Positions 24,381-36,181 of a DNA stretch of 64,000 nucleotides are shown here, piece after piece (position 1 is the first letter of the stretch; the number at the start of each line of letters is the position of its first letter). This DNA comes from Posidonia oceanica (taxonomy: Eukaryota > Streptophyta > Magnoliopsida > Alismatales > Posidoniaceae): the NCBI GenBank assembly GCA_037176725.1, contig JAZBRS010000029.1, positions 128,125,001 through 128,189,000 of the forward strand, in the 5' to 3' direction. Position numbers and translations under genes: made by a program. The notes under the pieces are model-generated. The model was not told the DNA's origin, did not search any database, and saw only the letters and a list, made by a program, of their open reading frames with translations.

Positions 24381-24530
24381 TGTTAGAGAAGTTATATTAT
24401 GTATTAGAGTGTAGTGGGTTATTGGGTTAATAGATATCCATCTAATCTAGGATATTTAATACACTTTATATATGTAACTACACATATAGAAAATAGAATA
24501 TGCTTTTTCTCTCCTATTTTCCTTTCTATA
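24381..24530 (+). repeat. Copia 5' LTR (150 bp)
   Basis: Begins TGTTAGAGAAGTTATATTAT and ends CCTTTCTATA; the partner ends CTACA, so the terminal CA was mutated to TA here. Confidence 0.92.
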
Positions 24531-24544
24531 TGGTACTAGAGCCC
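24531..24544 (+). other. Copia primer-binding site
   Basis: TGGTACTAGAGCCC, close to the tRNA-iMet complement TGGTATCAGAGCCC, directly abutting the LTR. Confidence 0.8.
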
Positions 24545-25188
24545 ACAGGAAAACCCTAGGGAGCCGTCTCCTCCACCATTAGCCGCCGAAAGTCATCTCC
24601 GGTGCCGGCAGCTACTGGATTCGTCCTTTCCGCTGCTGGATTCGTCCTTTCCGCTGTCGACAGGCCCGTTTCTTCTGTCCAGGGCCGTCAGCTAGGCACC
24701 CGAAGTCTTCCCACGCTGCCGGAACCGCCGTTCCTCCCCTCTAGATGTGCCACCGGCCACAGGAGTCCCTTCCAGCAGCCCCGGCGGCCACAGGAGTCCC
24801 TTCCAGCGGCGCCGGCGGCCACAGAAGCCCTTTCCACTGCCGACCAGGCCGCCGGTAGGGCCTTCTAGGTCCTCCAGTCCTGCTGGCAGAGGCTTCAAAC
24901 CTCTCCAGTCTTGCCAGCAAAGGTTTCCAGCGCCCCTAAGCTCGTCGACAGGGGCAATCCCGCCCCTCCAAGCCGCCGGTTGTTGGTTCAGGCCATGTCC
25001 TAGGCCTTCTACACGTTTTCAGTCCCTGTTTGTGTGTGGATACGTGATATCCACACGTGTTTGTGCCTCCAGACTGTGTGTTGATGTCTTCGGAAGGCGG
25101 CTGTGTGATTTTTGGGTCTTGTCTACACCAAATCAGTAATTTCTCTTACTGATGCAGTGAAATCAAACCATATAGTCTACTGTTCATC

Positions 25189-28100
25189 ATGGCTACATGT
25201 GAATCCTTGGTGAAAAACCTTAGTGGGACATCTGAAAAGTTGAATGGTAAGAATTATCTCTTTGGACACAAAGTTTCGAGACATTCATTGCAGCCTATCG
25301 TAAGATTAGTCATCTCACCAAGCCTCCTCATGACAAAAAAGATGCAACATATGATGACTGGTTTACTGATGATGTAGCCATTGTATCTTGGTTGGTAAAT
25401 AGTATGGAGTCTACGGTTGCAAGGGGTGTTATGATGTTGCGACCAGCGAAGAAAATCTAGGATGCGTTGCGTCTTACGTATGGTTACGAGAAGAACATAT
25501 CCAGAGTCTTCGAAGTTTACGAGCAGTTGTTCACCCTACGACAGGGTGATCGGTCTGTTCAGGAGCATTTTACACTGCTGCGGGCCTTGTTTGATGAGCT
25601 TGAGGTTTACTAACCCTTGACTGCTGATATCACCTAGATGAGATAGTACCGTGAAGAGCTGGCTATGGCAATATACCTTTTCAGTTTGACTCCCGATCTC
25701 AATTCTCAGATCAAGGGACAGATTCTAGGAGCTGACAGTGTACCTGATCTACAGTCTACCTTTGCCAGAGTCTTGCGTATTTCTACAGCCACGACTTCTT
25801 TAGTGCCTGATCAGTCAGCTATGGCAGCTACGCGTGGTAGAGGACGCGGTGGCTCGCACGGGGGTGGTCGTGGCCGTACAGATACTGGAGGACGTTCCCG
25901 TTGCACTCACTGTGGGCGGACAGGTCATTGGGTCGATAGATGCTGGGATCTGATTGGTCGACCTTCCACAGTACATGTTACTACTGAGTCCACACCATCC
26001 ACTTCTACCAATGAAGAGCAGACAGTTACCATTTCTCAAGCTGAATATGATCGACTTTTACAACTAAAGGTCATTGACTCTGCCGCCATTGCCTTCCATT
26101 CTCCTTCCATAGGTACTAGTGTTCTCCTGGCATCCAGGAATTCTTCTTGGATCATTGATTCCAGTGCCTCCTCCCATATGTCAGGTACAAAATACTTGTT
26201 TACATGTTTGTCTCAGCTTTCTGATATTTGATCTGTGGCCATCGCTGATGATCGGTCTTGTCCTATTACTGGAGAAGGGGTTGTGTAGGCCTCTTCACAG
26301 GTTTCTCTTGAAAAAGTCCTATATGTACCTAATTTCCTGTTAATCTCCTTTCTATTAGTGCTATTACAAAACAATTGCTTTGTTATGTCACATTCTTTTA
26401 TTTTCACTGCACTTTTCAGGATTTGCGAACGGGGAGGAGGATTGGTTTGGACCGTGAACGAGGCAATGGCGTGTACCTGCTGATCAGTGACGATATACCA
26501 CGAGGATTAGCGACTGTGACGTCCACATCTGAGTCTTCTTCCCTGTGGCATTACCGGTTAGGTTATCCATCCCACCAAAAGTTGCAGTAGGCCTTACCGT
26601 GGGTTTCTGTTTCTCCCTTTGATTGTGAGTCTTGTCAGTTGGGTAAGCATCACCGTGTTTCCTTTAGGCATTTACGTCTTGTGTCGAGTCCTACTTTGTT
26701 TGAGTTAGTCCATTGTAATATCTGGGGTCCTGCTAGAGTTCCATCTGTGATCATTGCTATTATATTGTTTTTATTGATGATTTTTCAACAGTGTCTTGGG
26801 TATATTTGCTTAAAGATCGTGGTCATATTTATGATGTACTCAAAACTTTCATTACTAAAATAAAAAATCAGTTTGATGTTACTTCAAAATGTTTGCGTAC
26901 AGATAATGCTCTTGAATTTGTCCAATTTAAGGTTGAGTTTTATTGTGCATCCCTCGGTATTATACATCAGACTATGTGTCCTCACACCTCTCAACAAAAT
27001 AGGGTGGTTGAGCGCAAATACTGACATATACTGGATGTCACTCGCACCATTATGCTTCACATGAAAGTTTTCAAATACCTTTGATCTGATGTTGTCTTTA
27101 CTGCAACATACCTCATCAATAGGATGCCTTCTACTTCTCTACGAAGTGAAGTCCCTCTTCGACGTCTTCGGCCTGATACTACCATGTTTCCTTTAACCCC
27201 TCAAGTTTTTAGGTGTGTTGTTTTTGTTCAGGATCTCTCTCCTGGACTTGATAAATTGTCTTCTAGGTCAATCAAGTGTATTTTTGTGGGTTATTCTAGA
27301 ACTCAACGGAGTTACCGGTGTTTTCATCCTCCGAACAAACGATATTTTGTGTCTGCTGACGTCACTTTTTTTGAGTCCATAAGTTATTCTGAAGATTCTG
27401 TACCCGCTATTGAGTCTGTTCCTCTTCTGTCTGTTGTTGAGTCCCCTGTTACAGGTCACTAGGACCCTTTCACTGCATGTACAGAGGCCTCTCGTCCTTT
27501 GCAGGTATATTGGCACCATCAGGGAACAAAAGTGCCTCTAACGACAGAACTGGTCTCCTCTGCGAATGCAAATCCACCTTCAAGTGATTCTGATCTTCCA
27601 ATAGCACTTCGCAAAGGTACCCGTTCTTCCACGGCTCATCTAATCTCCAATTTTGTTTCATATGACTCTCTTCATCCTCGTTTCCGTAGCTTTGCCTTGT
27701 CTATTTCTTCTGAGTTTGTTCCTAGGAATCATCAGGAGGCACTATTACTTCCTCAATGGAAGGCAGCAATGGATGAGGAGATAGCTGCATTAGCAGCTCA
27801 TGGCATTTAGTAGTTGGTGACCCATCCTGTCGGAGCTACTATAGTCACTTGTAGATGGGTCTACACTGTGAAGTACAAGGCTGACGACACCATTGACAGC
27901 CAGACTAGTTACTCGTGGATTCACTCAGATTTATGGTATTGATTATGCAGAGACATGCTCACCTGTTGCCTGTCTCAATTCAATCAGAGTGATCTTGTCC
28001 ATTGCCATCAATAATTCTTGGGTTCTGTGCCAATTAGATGTCAATAATGCCTTCTTATACGGTAATCTGACCGATTATGTGCTTATGGAGCAACCACCAC

Positions 28101-29234
28101 GGTATATTGCTTAGGGGGAGGATAGAGTATGCAGGCTAAAGAATGCAATTTATGGTCTCAAACAGAGTCCCCGAGCCTGGTTTAAAAAATTCAACAAGGT
28201 GGTGATGGTTGGGGTTTTCAGAGATGTGCTGTTGATCACTCAGTTATCTATAGGAAGACTGCCTGTGGATGTGTGCTTCTTGCGGTCTATGTTGATGATA
28301 TATTGATGACAGACAGTGATAAAAAGGGCATTGAAGAAATTAAAGAACACCTTAGGACACACTTTGTCACTAAGGATATGGGAAAGCTAAGGTATTTTCT
28401 GGGCATAGAGTTTGCTTATGCAAATGGAAAAATGGTGCTATCTCAGAGGAAGTATGTCCTTGATTTCCTCCAGGAAACAGGTCTTTTTGGGTGCAAACCA
28501 AAGAGCATTCCTATTGAGCAGTCATCATCCTTCTGGGATACTAGTTTAGAGTTGTTAAATGACCCTGGTCACAGGAGATTGATTGGGAAATTTATATATT
28601 TGACAGTGACTCGGCCAGATATTTCGTATACAGTCAGTTTATTGAATTAGTTCATGCATGAGCTCAGAAGAATACACTGGAGTGGAGTCTTATGTGTTCT
28701 TTCCTATGTTAAAGGTGCTCCAGCAGAGGATTAGTGTACAGAAGAAATGGTCATATGAAGATTATGGCATACTCAGATTCAGGATAAGCAAGAGATCGAG
28801 GAGATAGGAAGTCCACATCAGGTTTCTGCACATATATGGGGGGAAATCTTGTCACCTAGCGTAGCAAGAAGCAAAATGTTATGTCTAGATCCAGTGCAGA
28901 GGCTGAGTATAGATTCATGGCTCAGACCGCTTGTGAGATGATTAGGTCTCTCTTATTAGAGCTTGGTTTTACTGTTGAGATGCCTTTACCGATGTATTGT
29001 AATAATCAAACGGCCATATTCATTGTCAATAATTCCATCTGTCATGAGCGCACAAAGCACATAGAGGTTGACTGTCATTATGTGTGGGATATGGTGATGA
29101 AAGGAGTCATTTCTACACCCTACACTCAATCATCAGAGCAGTTAGCTGACATCTTCACAAAGGGGTTGAGTGTTGGGGTTTCTGAGTCCTTGTGTACCAA
29201 ACTGGGTATGATTGATATGTATGCTCCAGCTTGA
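25189..29234 (+). pseudogene. Copia gag-pol polyprotein, inactivated
   Basis: Domains in order: gag from MATCESLVKNLSGTSEKLNG, with LTLRQGDRSVQEHF-type text; a Gly/Arg-rich linker and CCHC knuckle CTHCGRTGHWVDRC at about 25902-25943; protease WIIDSSASSHMSG (~26148; DSGAS changed to DSSAS); GAG-pre-integrase LWHYRLGYPSH with CESCQLGKHHR; integrase with LRTDNALEF and QNRVVERKY, but HSD changed to HCN; reverse transcriptase with LDVNNAFLYGNL and the intact YVDD box (28288-28299); RNase H SRSSAEAEYRFMA with NQTAIFIVNN, TKHIEVDCH and ADIFTKGL. At least ten in-frame stops and several frameshifts (for example near 25458, 26230, 27021, 27810, 28115, 28650) kill it. Confidence 0.92.
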
Positions 29235-29241
29235 GGGGGAG

Positions 29242-29391
29242 TGTTAGAGATGTTATATTATGTATTAAAGTGTAGTGGGTTATTGGGTTAATGGATATCT
29301 ATCTAGTCTAGGATATCTAATACACCCTATATATGTAACTACACATACAGAGAATAGAATATGCTTTTTCTCTCCTATTTTCCTTTCTACA
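29242..29391 (+). repeat. Copia 3' LTR (150 bp)
   Basis: Same length as the 5' LTR; directly preceded by the purine tract and followed by AGTGT. Confidence 0.92.
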
Positions 29392-32260
29392 AGTGTTATA
29401 ATCTGCTTGTCTAACAAAACCACCTCCATAAGAGCTATAATCATAAGGATCTCTGGGATCATGAATACTCAAAGAGTCAAGTGAGTCTAACAAAGATCCT
29501 CTTATATGACTGCTCTAAGAGTCTTCATTTAGTTGTTGATCACGACAATACCTTCGTCGATAATGAATTTCTAGCCGGACTCCATGATCCTCATCTTGTA
29601 TAGCATGTGTGAAGGCGTCCTTTCCTGTAAATGGGCTAAATGACCTCTGAGTCTCTCTCTGTCCTTGTGGCTTTTCTGTTGCAGGTGGGGCTGTACTTCC
29701 AATGCCACCATCATCGTCGTTTGGTGATTGAGTATTTCCACAAGAGCATCATGATGACCTCATCTATTCCTCTACATCAATGCTTATTTCACTAGTAATT
29801 CTAGAACATAGTCTACTTTATTCTTCATTTAGAATTGGTTTTCTATTTTCTTGCAACCACTGAAGTATAGAATCATCTTCTTTGTCTTTATTATAAATAT
29901 ATGCAAAATCTATTGGTTCCATATAGTCTTTATCTTCTCCCTCTCTAATATATTTTATTCTCAATCGCATGTTGTAGTGTACAAATACCAAGTCATTCAA
30001 CCTTGCAGTTCCCAATTTGTTTCTTCTTTTTGTATGAATAAGGTTGAATGTACTCCAATTTCCTTCAAAACCAGATGCTGTTGCTGTTTGAGATAAAATC
30101 TTTACAGTAATATTCCTCAGATTTGGAGCATATGTTCCATTTAACATCCACCATTCACTTGAAATATGATATTTAGTTATTAGCTATATTATGGAGTAAT
30201 ATTATGAAATAAAAAAATGATATTAAAAACATTACTTTGAGTCATTGTGTCACGAGAACGTATTGTATAAGGCTCTCCAAATGACAAAAGTTCATCCCTA
30301 AAGTACTTTATTTCATTGAGAGTTTGTATCTAGACGTTAACATTAGGCTTTATTTTTTTTTATCATATCTTTAACAGATGTTAATAAATCAGTACGGCTA
30401 CCAAGTTGATGACTGTACTGGAACTGCGAATTCAAATAATATGTTACATTGACAAAAAAACTTATTCAACAAACAATTGTGTAAAAAATTAAACATTATG
30501 ATGAAAAACATGAATGTACATGTTAAAATGCTTACTAGCTTTGTATAAATGATGAAGAAGCATGTTAGACCATCTGTAATCTATAATTTTAATATACACC
30601 TTAGATGATCTGTATGCTGCATCAACCACAACATCTTTCATCAACCTCATAGCCTCATATAAGTAACCTATAGTAGGCTTCTTATAACCATTCACCAACC
30701 GAAGGACCTTCGAAACTGATTTCATAATATTTATAACCTTTCGACAATCCTTCAAAAAATGTACATTATTTATAATTTAATTTACTCTCCTACCAATTGG
30801 ACTTTCACTCTCGTGGTATTTGTACCACTGTTGCGAATTGAACGTTTACTTCAGTCTATCTCTTCGATCAAGCATACTTTAGAGAGCAATATAATTTATT
30901 GCAAATCGAGTGACTCCAGGACGAATCAAATCACTATCACAATACTCGATGATCTCGTTAAAGTCAGTAAAAATGAGTAGTTGTAAATGAAATTTGTTAC
31001 AACCTTTGCATCTTTTACTGTTTTCTCCATTAACTTCGTCTTCCCGAAGTCCTTAAGCATTAGATCAAATATAGTGAGCTGCACATGGTATCTAATATAT
31101 GTCATACTTTTTCATAATCTTGGAACCAGTCTTTTTAAAATTACTTCTATTGTCAGTCACAATCTGCACCACGTTTGCTACTCCCACTTGTTTAATGACT
31201 TCTTCCATTTGCTTGTATATGTACTTGTAATATATGATAACATTAGAAGCATCAATAGACTTCAAACAAATAGTACGACCATCACAATAAACCATGATGT
31301 GTTTCCTTTTGGTACTTATCTAACTGTCACACATGACTGTCATCATATAGGTTGGCCATCGCCATTCCAAGCCGTTAATGTAGGTTTCTAATTCTTCCTG
31401 CTCTACTTTAAAATACTTATTCATGATCTCATACTCAGTTGGTGCCTTTACTCCTGTACCTTCTTTTATTGCAACATCTAGGATATATTGTAGATAAGGT
31501 CTCTTTGCTATTTTTGTAGGAATAGCATTGAAGAACATATATTTTGCTACAGCTTGATCAACTTTCCCAGGCATTTTCAAACATACCTTTAATTGTCTTG
31601 TACTTTGAAACTTCTTTTTTAACTGTAGCTGCATCTGGATTGTCGTATCTTTGACTATATGTTCTGAACATTCCAACAATGTCTTTATCTTTATCCTTCT
31701 GTGTACTTTGAATGTCACTACCACTTCCACTTCTCTTGTAAGTTCGAGTACCACCCATCCCACAGAATCTTTGAATTTGTTCTCTATGTCATTCTTCATT
31801 TTTAGACTCCATTATTGCTCTTCTATACATTTCTCTATCTTCTGGAGTGTCACAATCTGCAAGATAAACCATATTATCATCTGAATCCGATATGGAAATA
31901 GCACCAGAAGTATTTTCGTTGAAGAGAATCTTGTTGAACCCTAACCCTTCTTCTCTTCTCTTCCAGTCACTTTTCTTTGCTTTAGTGTCATTTAATAACT
32001 CTCTCATTTGAGCAGAAATCGCAGATGGGCACGATTTACACTTAGCTACATTGTTGTATTCAACAACAAGGTGTTGTTTTAATTTTATTATTCCTCCACT
32101 CTTCATTTGCTTGTCACAATATTTGCATTATGTTTTTTGTCTATCATTGTCAACAGGATATGCATGCAATCAACCTGGATCATCTGATTTAAATGCCTTT
32201 GCATCATTACAACCTCTAATACATCCAGATCATGAGGAATTTAACATTACGAAGGCTGAA

Positions 32261-33103
32261 AATAAAAGATAATTGTCATTTAATTAATAAAATAATACAT
32301 TCAAATATTTTCTGATTTTTTACATGTTTTACTGTTTTTTACAATCATTCTTGGTTTTTTTTTTCAATTTTTCCTGATTTTTTAATTAATTACGAAATAT
32401 TCTGAATTTTTTTAAAATTATAAATATTTACTGATTTTATAGAATTATTAGGTTAGACCTATCATCTATGTAATAAACATGAAATATTATTAGGTTAGAT
32501 CCTATTTTTTAATTAATTACTAAATAAACTTGAAAATTCCTTAGATCTATATAAAAACATGATTAGTAGGTTAGATCTGTATATTATATAAACAATTTAT
32601 ATAATTATATATCAAGTTATTAACATCAAGATTCAAAATAGTAAAATAAACTTGAAAAAACTTTAGATCTATGTAATATTATGTTAGATCTAACTAAGAT
32701 TTACATGTGAATTTAAACAAAACATGAAATTGCATATAAAAACCTAAGATCTAGCTTAATAAATTGAAGAGAGATGAGGAAATGGATTATACATTTATAC
32801 CTTGATGAGAAAGATGAGAGAAAAGAGGAGGTGAATGGAGAGAAGCAGCGGTTGGTGAAGACTCAAGATGCAGCAGACCAACATTTGTGAGGAGAGGAAA
32901 GCAAAACTATAGCAAAGAGCTAGCGTGTCATCTGTGTCGGTAGACTTAAAGCCCATGTCGACCGACATGGGCTCGACTCAGTGTAATTTTTACACTGAGT
33001 CAATCGACATGACTCGATACTCCGACACATATCGACATACACCACTGACATACTGTATTTCCTGACTTATATATTTCGTATCATTCAGCTTAGAAACTTA
33101 CAT
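32261..33103. other. AT-rich presumed 5' end of the hAT element with two strong hairpins
   Basis: Non-coding upstream of the hAT BED domain. At 32951-32972 there is a 10-bp-stem inverted repeat GCCCATGTCG..CGACATGGGC. At 32975-33001 there is a 12-bp stem GACTCAGTGTAA with a TTT loop and TTACACTGAGTC. Repeated CGACAT/TCGATAC words follow up to CACCACTG at about 33047, a plausible hAT terminus. Confidence 0.5.
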
Positions 33104-33845
33104 GTGTTGGCGATACACGTGTTGATGTTGAATTCTATGCTTATTTTACTTCTCAAGCATGACGATCTTTCTTCTTTTACTGCATCTCCTGAGTTACTAT
33201 TATCCATAAATTTAAATCTTGAGAATGATACTGAGGTAAACAACAAGAGAATTAAAAAACTTCAATTGTCACATACTTCGAATCGTTTAATTAGCGATCC
33301 CATAGATATTGTCTTCGACATTGTACCATATAGTTTCTTTGATCTAAATTTATGTCCACCTTAAAATGATCCTACAAAATTCATCTTGTTATCTGTCCAA
33401 CATCCTAAGGATCTATATGTTGATATTCGAATGAAATTTGTATTAAGTAACATACACTATATAGATGCAAACTCACATCACAAGAATAAATGATTCCTTG
33501 TATATCTTGTAATGTTATGTTTATTTTCTAAGTGGTATCCACGTCACTTATTTCAAAGCCTTCATGCTAGACTTACTAAGTCTTTTCATGTTCTCACTAG
33601 CATATCATTGGACTTATTTATATTATATTTACCACGTGATTTCTATGTAAATCTAGTTTCTAATGTAAAGGATTGTTACTTGACCGAGGTATCTTTGAGT
33701 TTCTCTTTATCCATAGATATCTATGCCGTTTTTTTTTTCCAATATCAACTTTCGTGTCTCTATTGTGTTGCTAGTTTCGATGATTTATTGGAGCAATATC
33801 ATAAACATAACTCATCGAAGTTGAGTTCTTCTCAGTGGGAGAGAA
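33104..33845 (+). pseudogene. Remnant coding sequence inside the ATTGC retrotransposon, unidentified
   Basis: Two frames (33104-33364 and 33512-33889) read through with one stop and a shift between them and run to the polypurine tract before the 3' LTR. Stretches such as SNRLISDPIDIVFDIVPY and SSQWERIMRM look protein-like, but I do not recognise the family. By position it would be the 3' part of the element's internal region. It could equally be non-coding. Confidence 0.35.
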
Positions 33846-34229
33846 TAATGAGGATGGTATTGCCATATTTTAAGAGTATTATATCTTAGGATATTATCTT
33901 GATATATTTTAGGGATATTAGGATATTATTTTATGTATTATCTTGAGATATTTTAGGAATATTTTATCTTAGGATATTATCTTGAGATATTTTAAAGATA
34001 TTTTATCTTTTCATTTGTTATATATTTCTTCTATTTAAGGAGAAGAACTACGTGTTTATTAATAGTTATTAATGATATTATTTCTAGTTGTTGAAATTGA
34101 GTATTGTTTGTAATTGATATTAGAGCTCCAATTACGTGAAAATTGGATTATAGTTCATCTTCATTATCTTGGATCGGATTGTAGTTCGATTCCGTTATTT
34201 TTGTGTTCTTCGCTTGTTGTTCCACATCA
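33846..34229 (+). repeat. 3' LTR (384 bp)
   Basis: Starts TAATGAGGATGG, ends TTCCACATCA, followed by ATTGC. Four ~40-bp GATATTTTAGG subrepeats against five in the 5' LTR. Confidence 0.88.
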
Positions 34230-34234
34230 ATTGC

Positions 34235-36181
34235 ATTCACATGCTCGGAATAAGAAAAGAACATGTACAGGCTTCATTGGCTGATTGACAATCTTATACA
34301 TAAAAACAAAATGTGTGTATACTATGCCGACAAAAGTCGGCCCACACAAGAGCCTGTTATGGGAATTTATGGCCCAATAAAAGAATTCAGAATATGACAT
34401 TCATTTCCCTAAACTTAATATGCCCATCAGGTATCCCAATTTAGCCCTAGATCACAAAATCCGTTGTCCTATGATGGGAAAAACATGCACTTAAAAAAAA
34501 TGGAAAAGAAAAGACACTTGTGCATGCAAACATATATGATGAATTCTGGGTTCAAATGCAGACCATGCTTGCAAGGTCGAAAAATAAAGAAATATAATAC
34601 AAACAAGAATTTATTGTTAATGAAACAATAGATGTATGATGAATTGATCTCTGGACTTATGTAGTGATATATCTAGATAAACCAGTGGGCTCAATTGCCA
34701 ATATATATCACATAAGATGTCAAAATTCCAACCAAACAATTGGAAATAAATCTTAATACAAAAGTCTTTTGTCAACTCGCATGTATTTGATTTATATATG
34801 AACAAGTACAATGAATATCTGTACTATTTTTTCCATACTAAATGATAACTCTTTGAGCATATTTATTTATGCTTAATTTATTTCTTTATTATGATGAATA
34901 ATACGATTGACATGATGTAAATGAGGTATTCTTCTCACAGAAAAGTTGTAATGTACAGAATTCATTGACAATTCTTGAGAGATTCCTAGTACATGTATAT
35001 ATTAAACAAAAATCCATGTAAAACAGTTCAATTGATATTCGAACATTCAAGTTCAGTTTGAAAATAGTTCGAAAATATTTTGTATGCATATATTTTAAAT
35101 TATGTAAAGTTAATTTTTTATTACATTCTCTAATGTATGTGTACATGTTAGTTTATAAATTACATAAATATTATTTTAAATTCGAACTCAAACTATTTTC
35201 AAACAAGAATTAGTAATGTTCATGTTCGGTTCAAAATTAATTTTGAACTTGAATTTAATGTTCAAGTTCTGTTTGTTTAAGTTAGATCAAACTTTTGTCG
35301 ACTCAAACCCAAACAGAACTCAGAACTAGTTCGAATCAATTAGCATCCCTAGATGTAAGTAGTGTTTATATGTTTCTTGTATGAATGTGTTATTTCAAGA
35401 TGGATTTAGTAAGTTGAGGTCTAATTATAGGATTGAAAGTGTTATTCTTGGGTTAGAAGTAGGATTGCGAAATGTGTCTAGCAATTACAAAAATTTTGGA
35501 AGGCTATTGATATCCCATATTCCCATCCATCACTTTGGTGGGATTCTAAATTGAAGTCAAGAATCAAGATGATTGGATTTGGAATCGCACTGTTTAATTC
35601 CAGCCATGCAAATGACACATTTTGATGCACCTTGAGAATTAAGGACTGTTGTGATATTATGACACATAATGTTGTAATGCTTTATCTTCATTGCAAGAAA
35701 ATTTTAAACTACAGTATTATAAACAAATGAACTAGCAGCTATAGGAAACAAAAATTTACATGACCACCGTTGGAGGGGTCTTTCTTTTGTAATTTTCTCT
35801 TTCTCTCATTTGTAGATGCAGGATGCCCTTTTTCATGAGATGCCCTAGATCAAACACTGTTTGACCAAGTCTTTATCTCTAATGTTGATTATTAGGAAAG
35901 GAGAAGAAGAAGAAATGATGGAAACCCTAAAAACCCCACTCACCGTCTCCTGTGGCTTTGTGTGAGTTTATATAGAATGTCATGAGGAACCGTACAGAAT
36001 GTTAGGCCCTTACTGAGGGAATCATTAATTGGCTCCATCATTCGAACCGGACAGGTTACAATGGATAAGATTGAATGAGAAACCTACATATAAAGAAAAG
36101 AATCTAGTATATACTCTTATACTATCTACTGTGTGTATAGCTTAAATATTGATATGGTACGTGTTTGTGCTTCTGAATTCA
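34235..36181. other. Intergenic DNA with a transposon relic
   Basis: No gene is recognised. About 35020-35352 is rich in GTTCGAA/GTTCAAGTT words and ends ATTAGCATCCCTA; its reverse TAGGGATGCTAAT resembles a hAT-type terminus and matches text near 18855. Probably a decayed non-autonomous transposon. The last ~200 bp should include the WRKY 3' UTR. Confidence 0.45.

Larger units (their letters stand above)
24381..29391 (+). mobile_element. Ty1/Copia retrotransposon, complete structure, target duplication AGTGT
   Basis: AGTGT flanks both ends (24376-24380, 29392-29396). Two 150-bp LTRs, primer-binding site at 24531, polypurine tract GAGGGGGA at 29234-29241, and all Copia pol domains in order. 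I count about 11 differences between the LTRs (about 93% identity), so the insertion is moderately old. The ~650 bp between the primer site and gag is GC-rich, Pro/Ala-codon-rich leader. Confidence 0.93.
23992..32260 (-). pseudogene. hAT superfamily transposase gene, split by a Copia insertion
   Basis: On the minus strand from 32260: a BED zinc finger (CKYCDKQMKSGGIIKLKQH, preceded by a stop), a DUF659 domain (FFNAIPTKIAKRPYLQYILD with KAPTEYEIMNKY, about 31380-31560), the LKSIDASNVI..VVQIVTDN block (about 31140-31280), and a hAT dimerisation domain (QTATASGFEGNWSTFNLIHT with LNDLVFVHYNMRLR, about 29940-30090). The hydrophilic tail ends ..YHEHNMSMADVQEEDFDQ then TGA at 23992-23994. The Copia element (24381-29391) splits the tail between 24380 and 29397. 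Several stops and frameshifts make it inactive. hAT transposases cut and paste DNA and usually give 8-bp duplications; the element ends are not certain. Confidence 0.85.
21593..34229 (+). mobile_element. LTR retrotransposon with nested insertions, target duplication ATTGC
   Basis: The two LTRs at 21593-22077 and 33846-34229 are in direct orientation, and ATTGC flanks the whole unit (21588-21592 and 34230-34234). A tRNA-iMet-like primer site follows the left LTR, and a purine-rich AGTGGGAGAGAA precedes the right one. Internal coding is a Gypsy-like protease region (22858-23770). A hAT gene interrupts it and is in turn interrupted by a Copia element (24381-29391). Without the inserts the element would be about 3.5 kb, so most of pol is missing. 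The LTRs start TA rather than TG. Confidence 0.88.
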
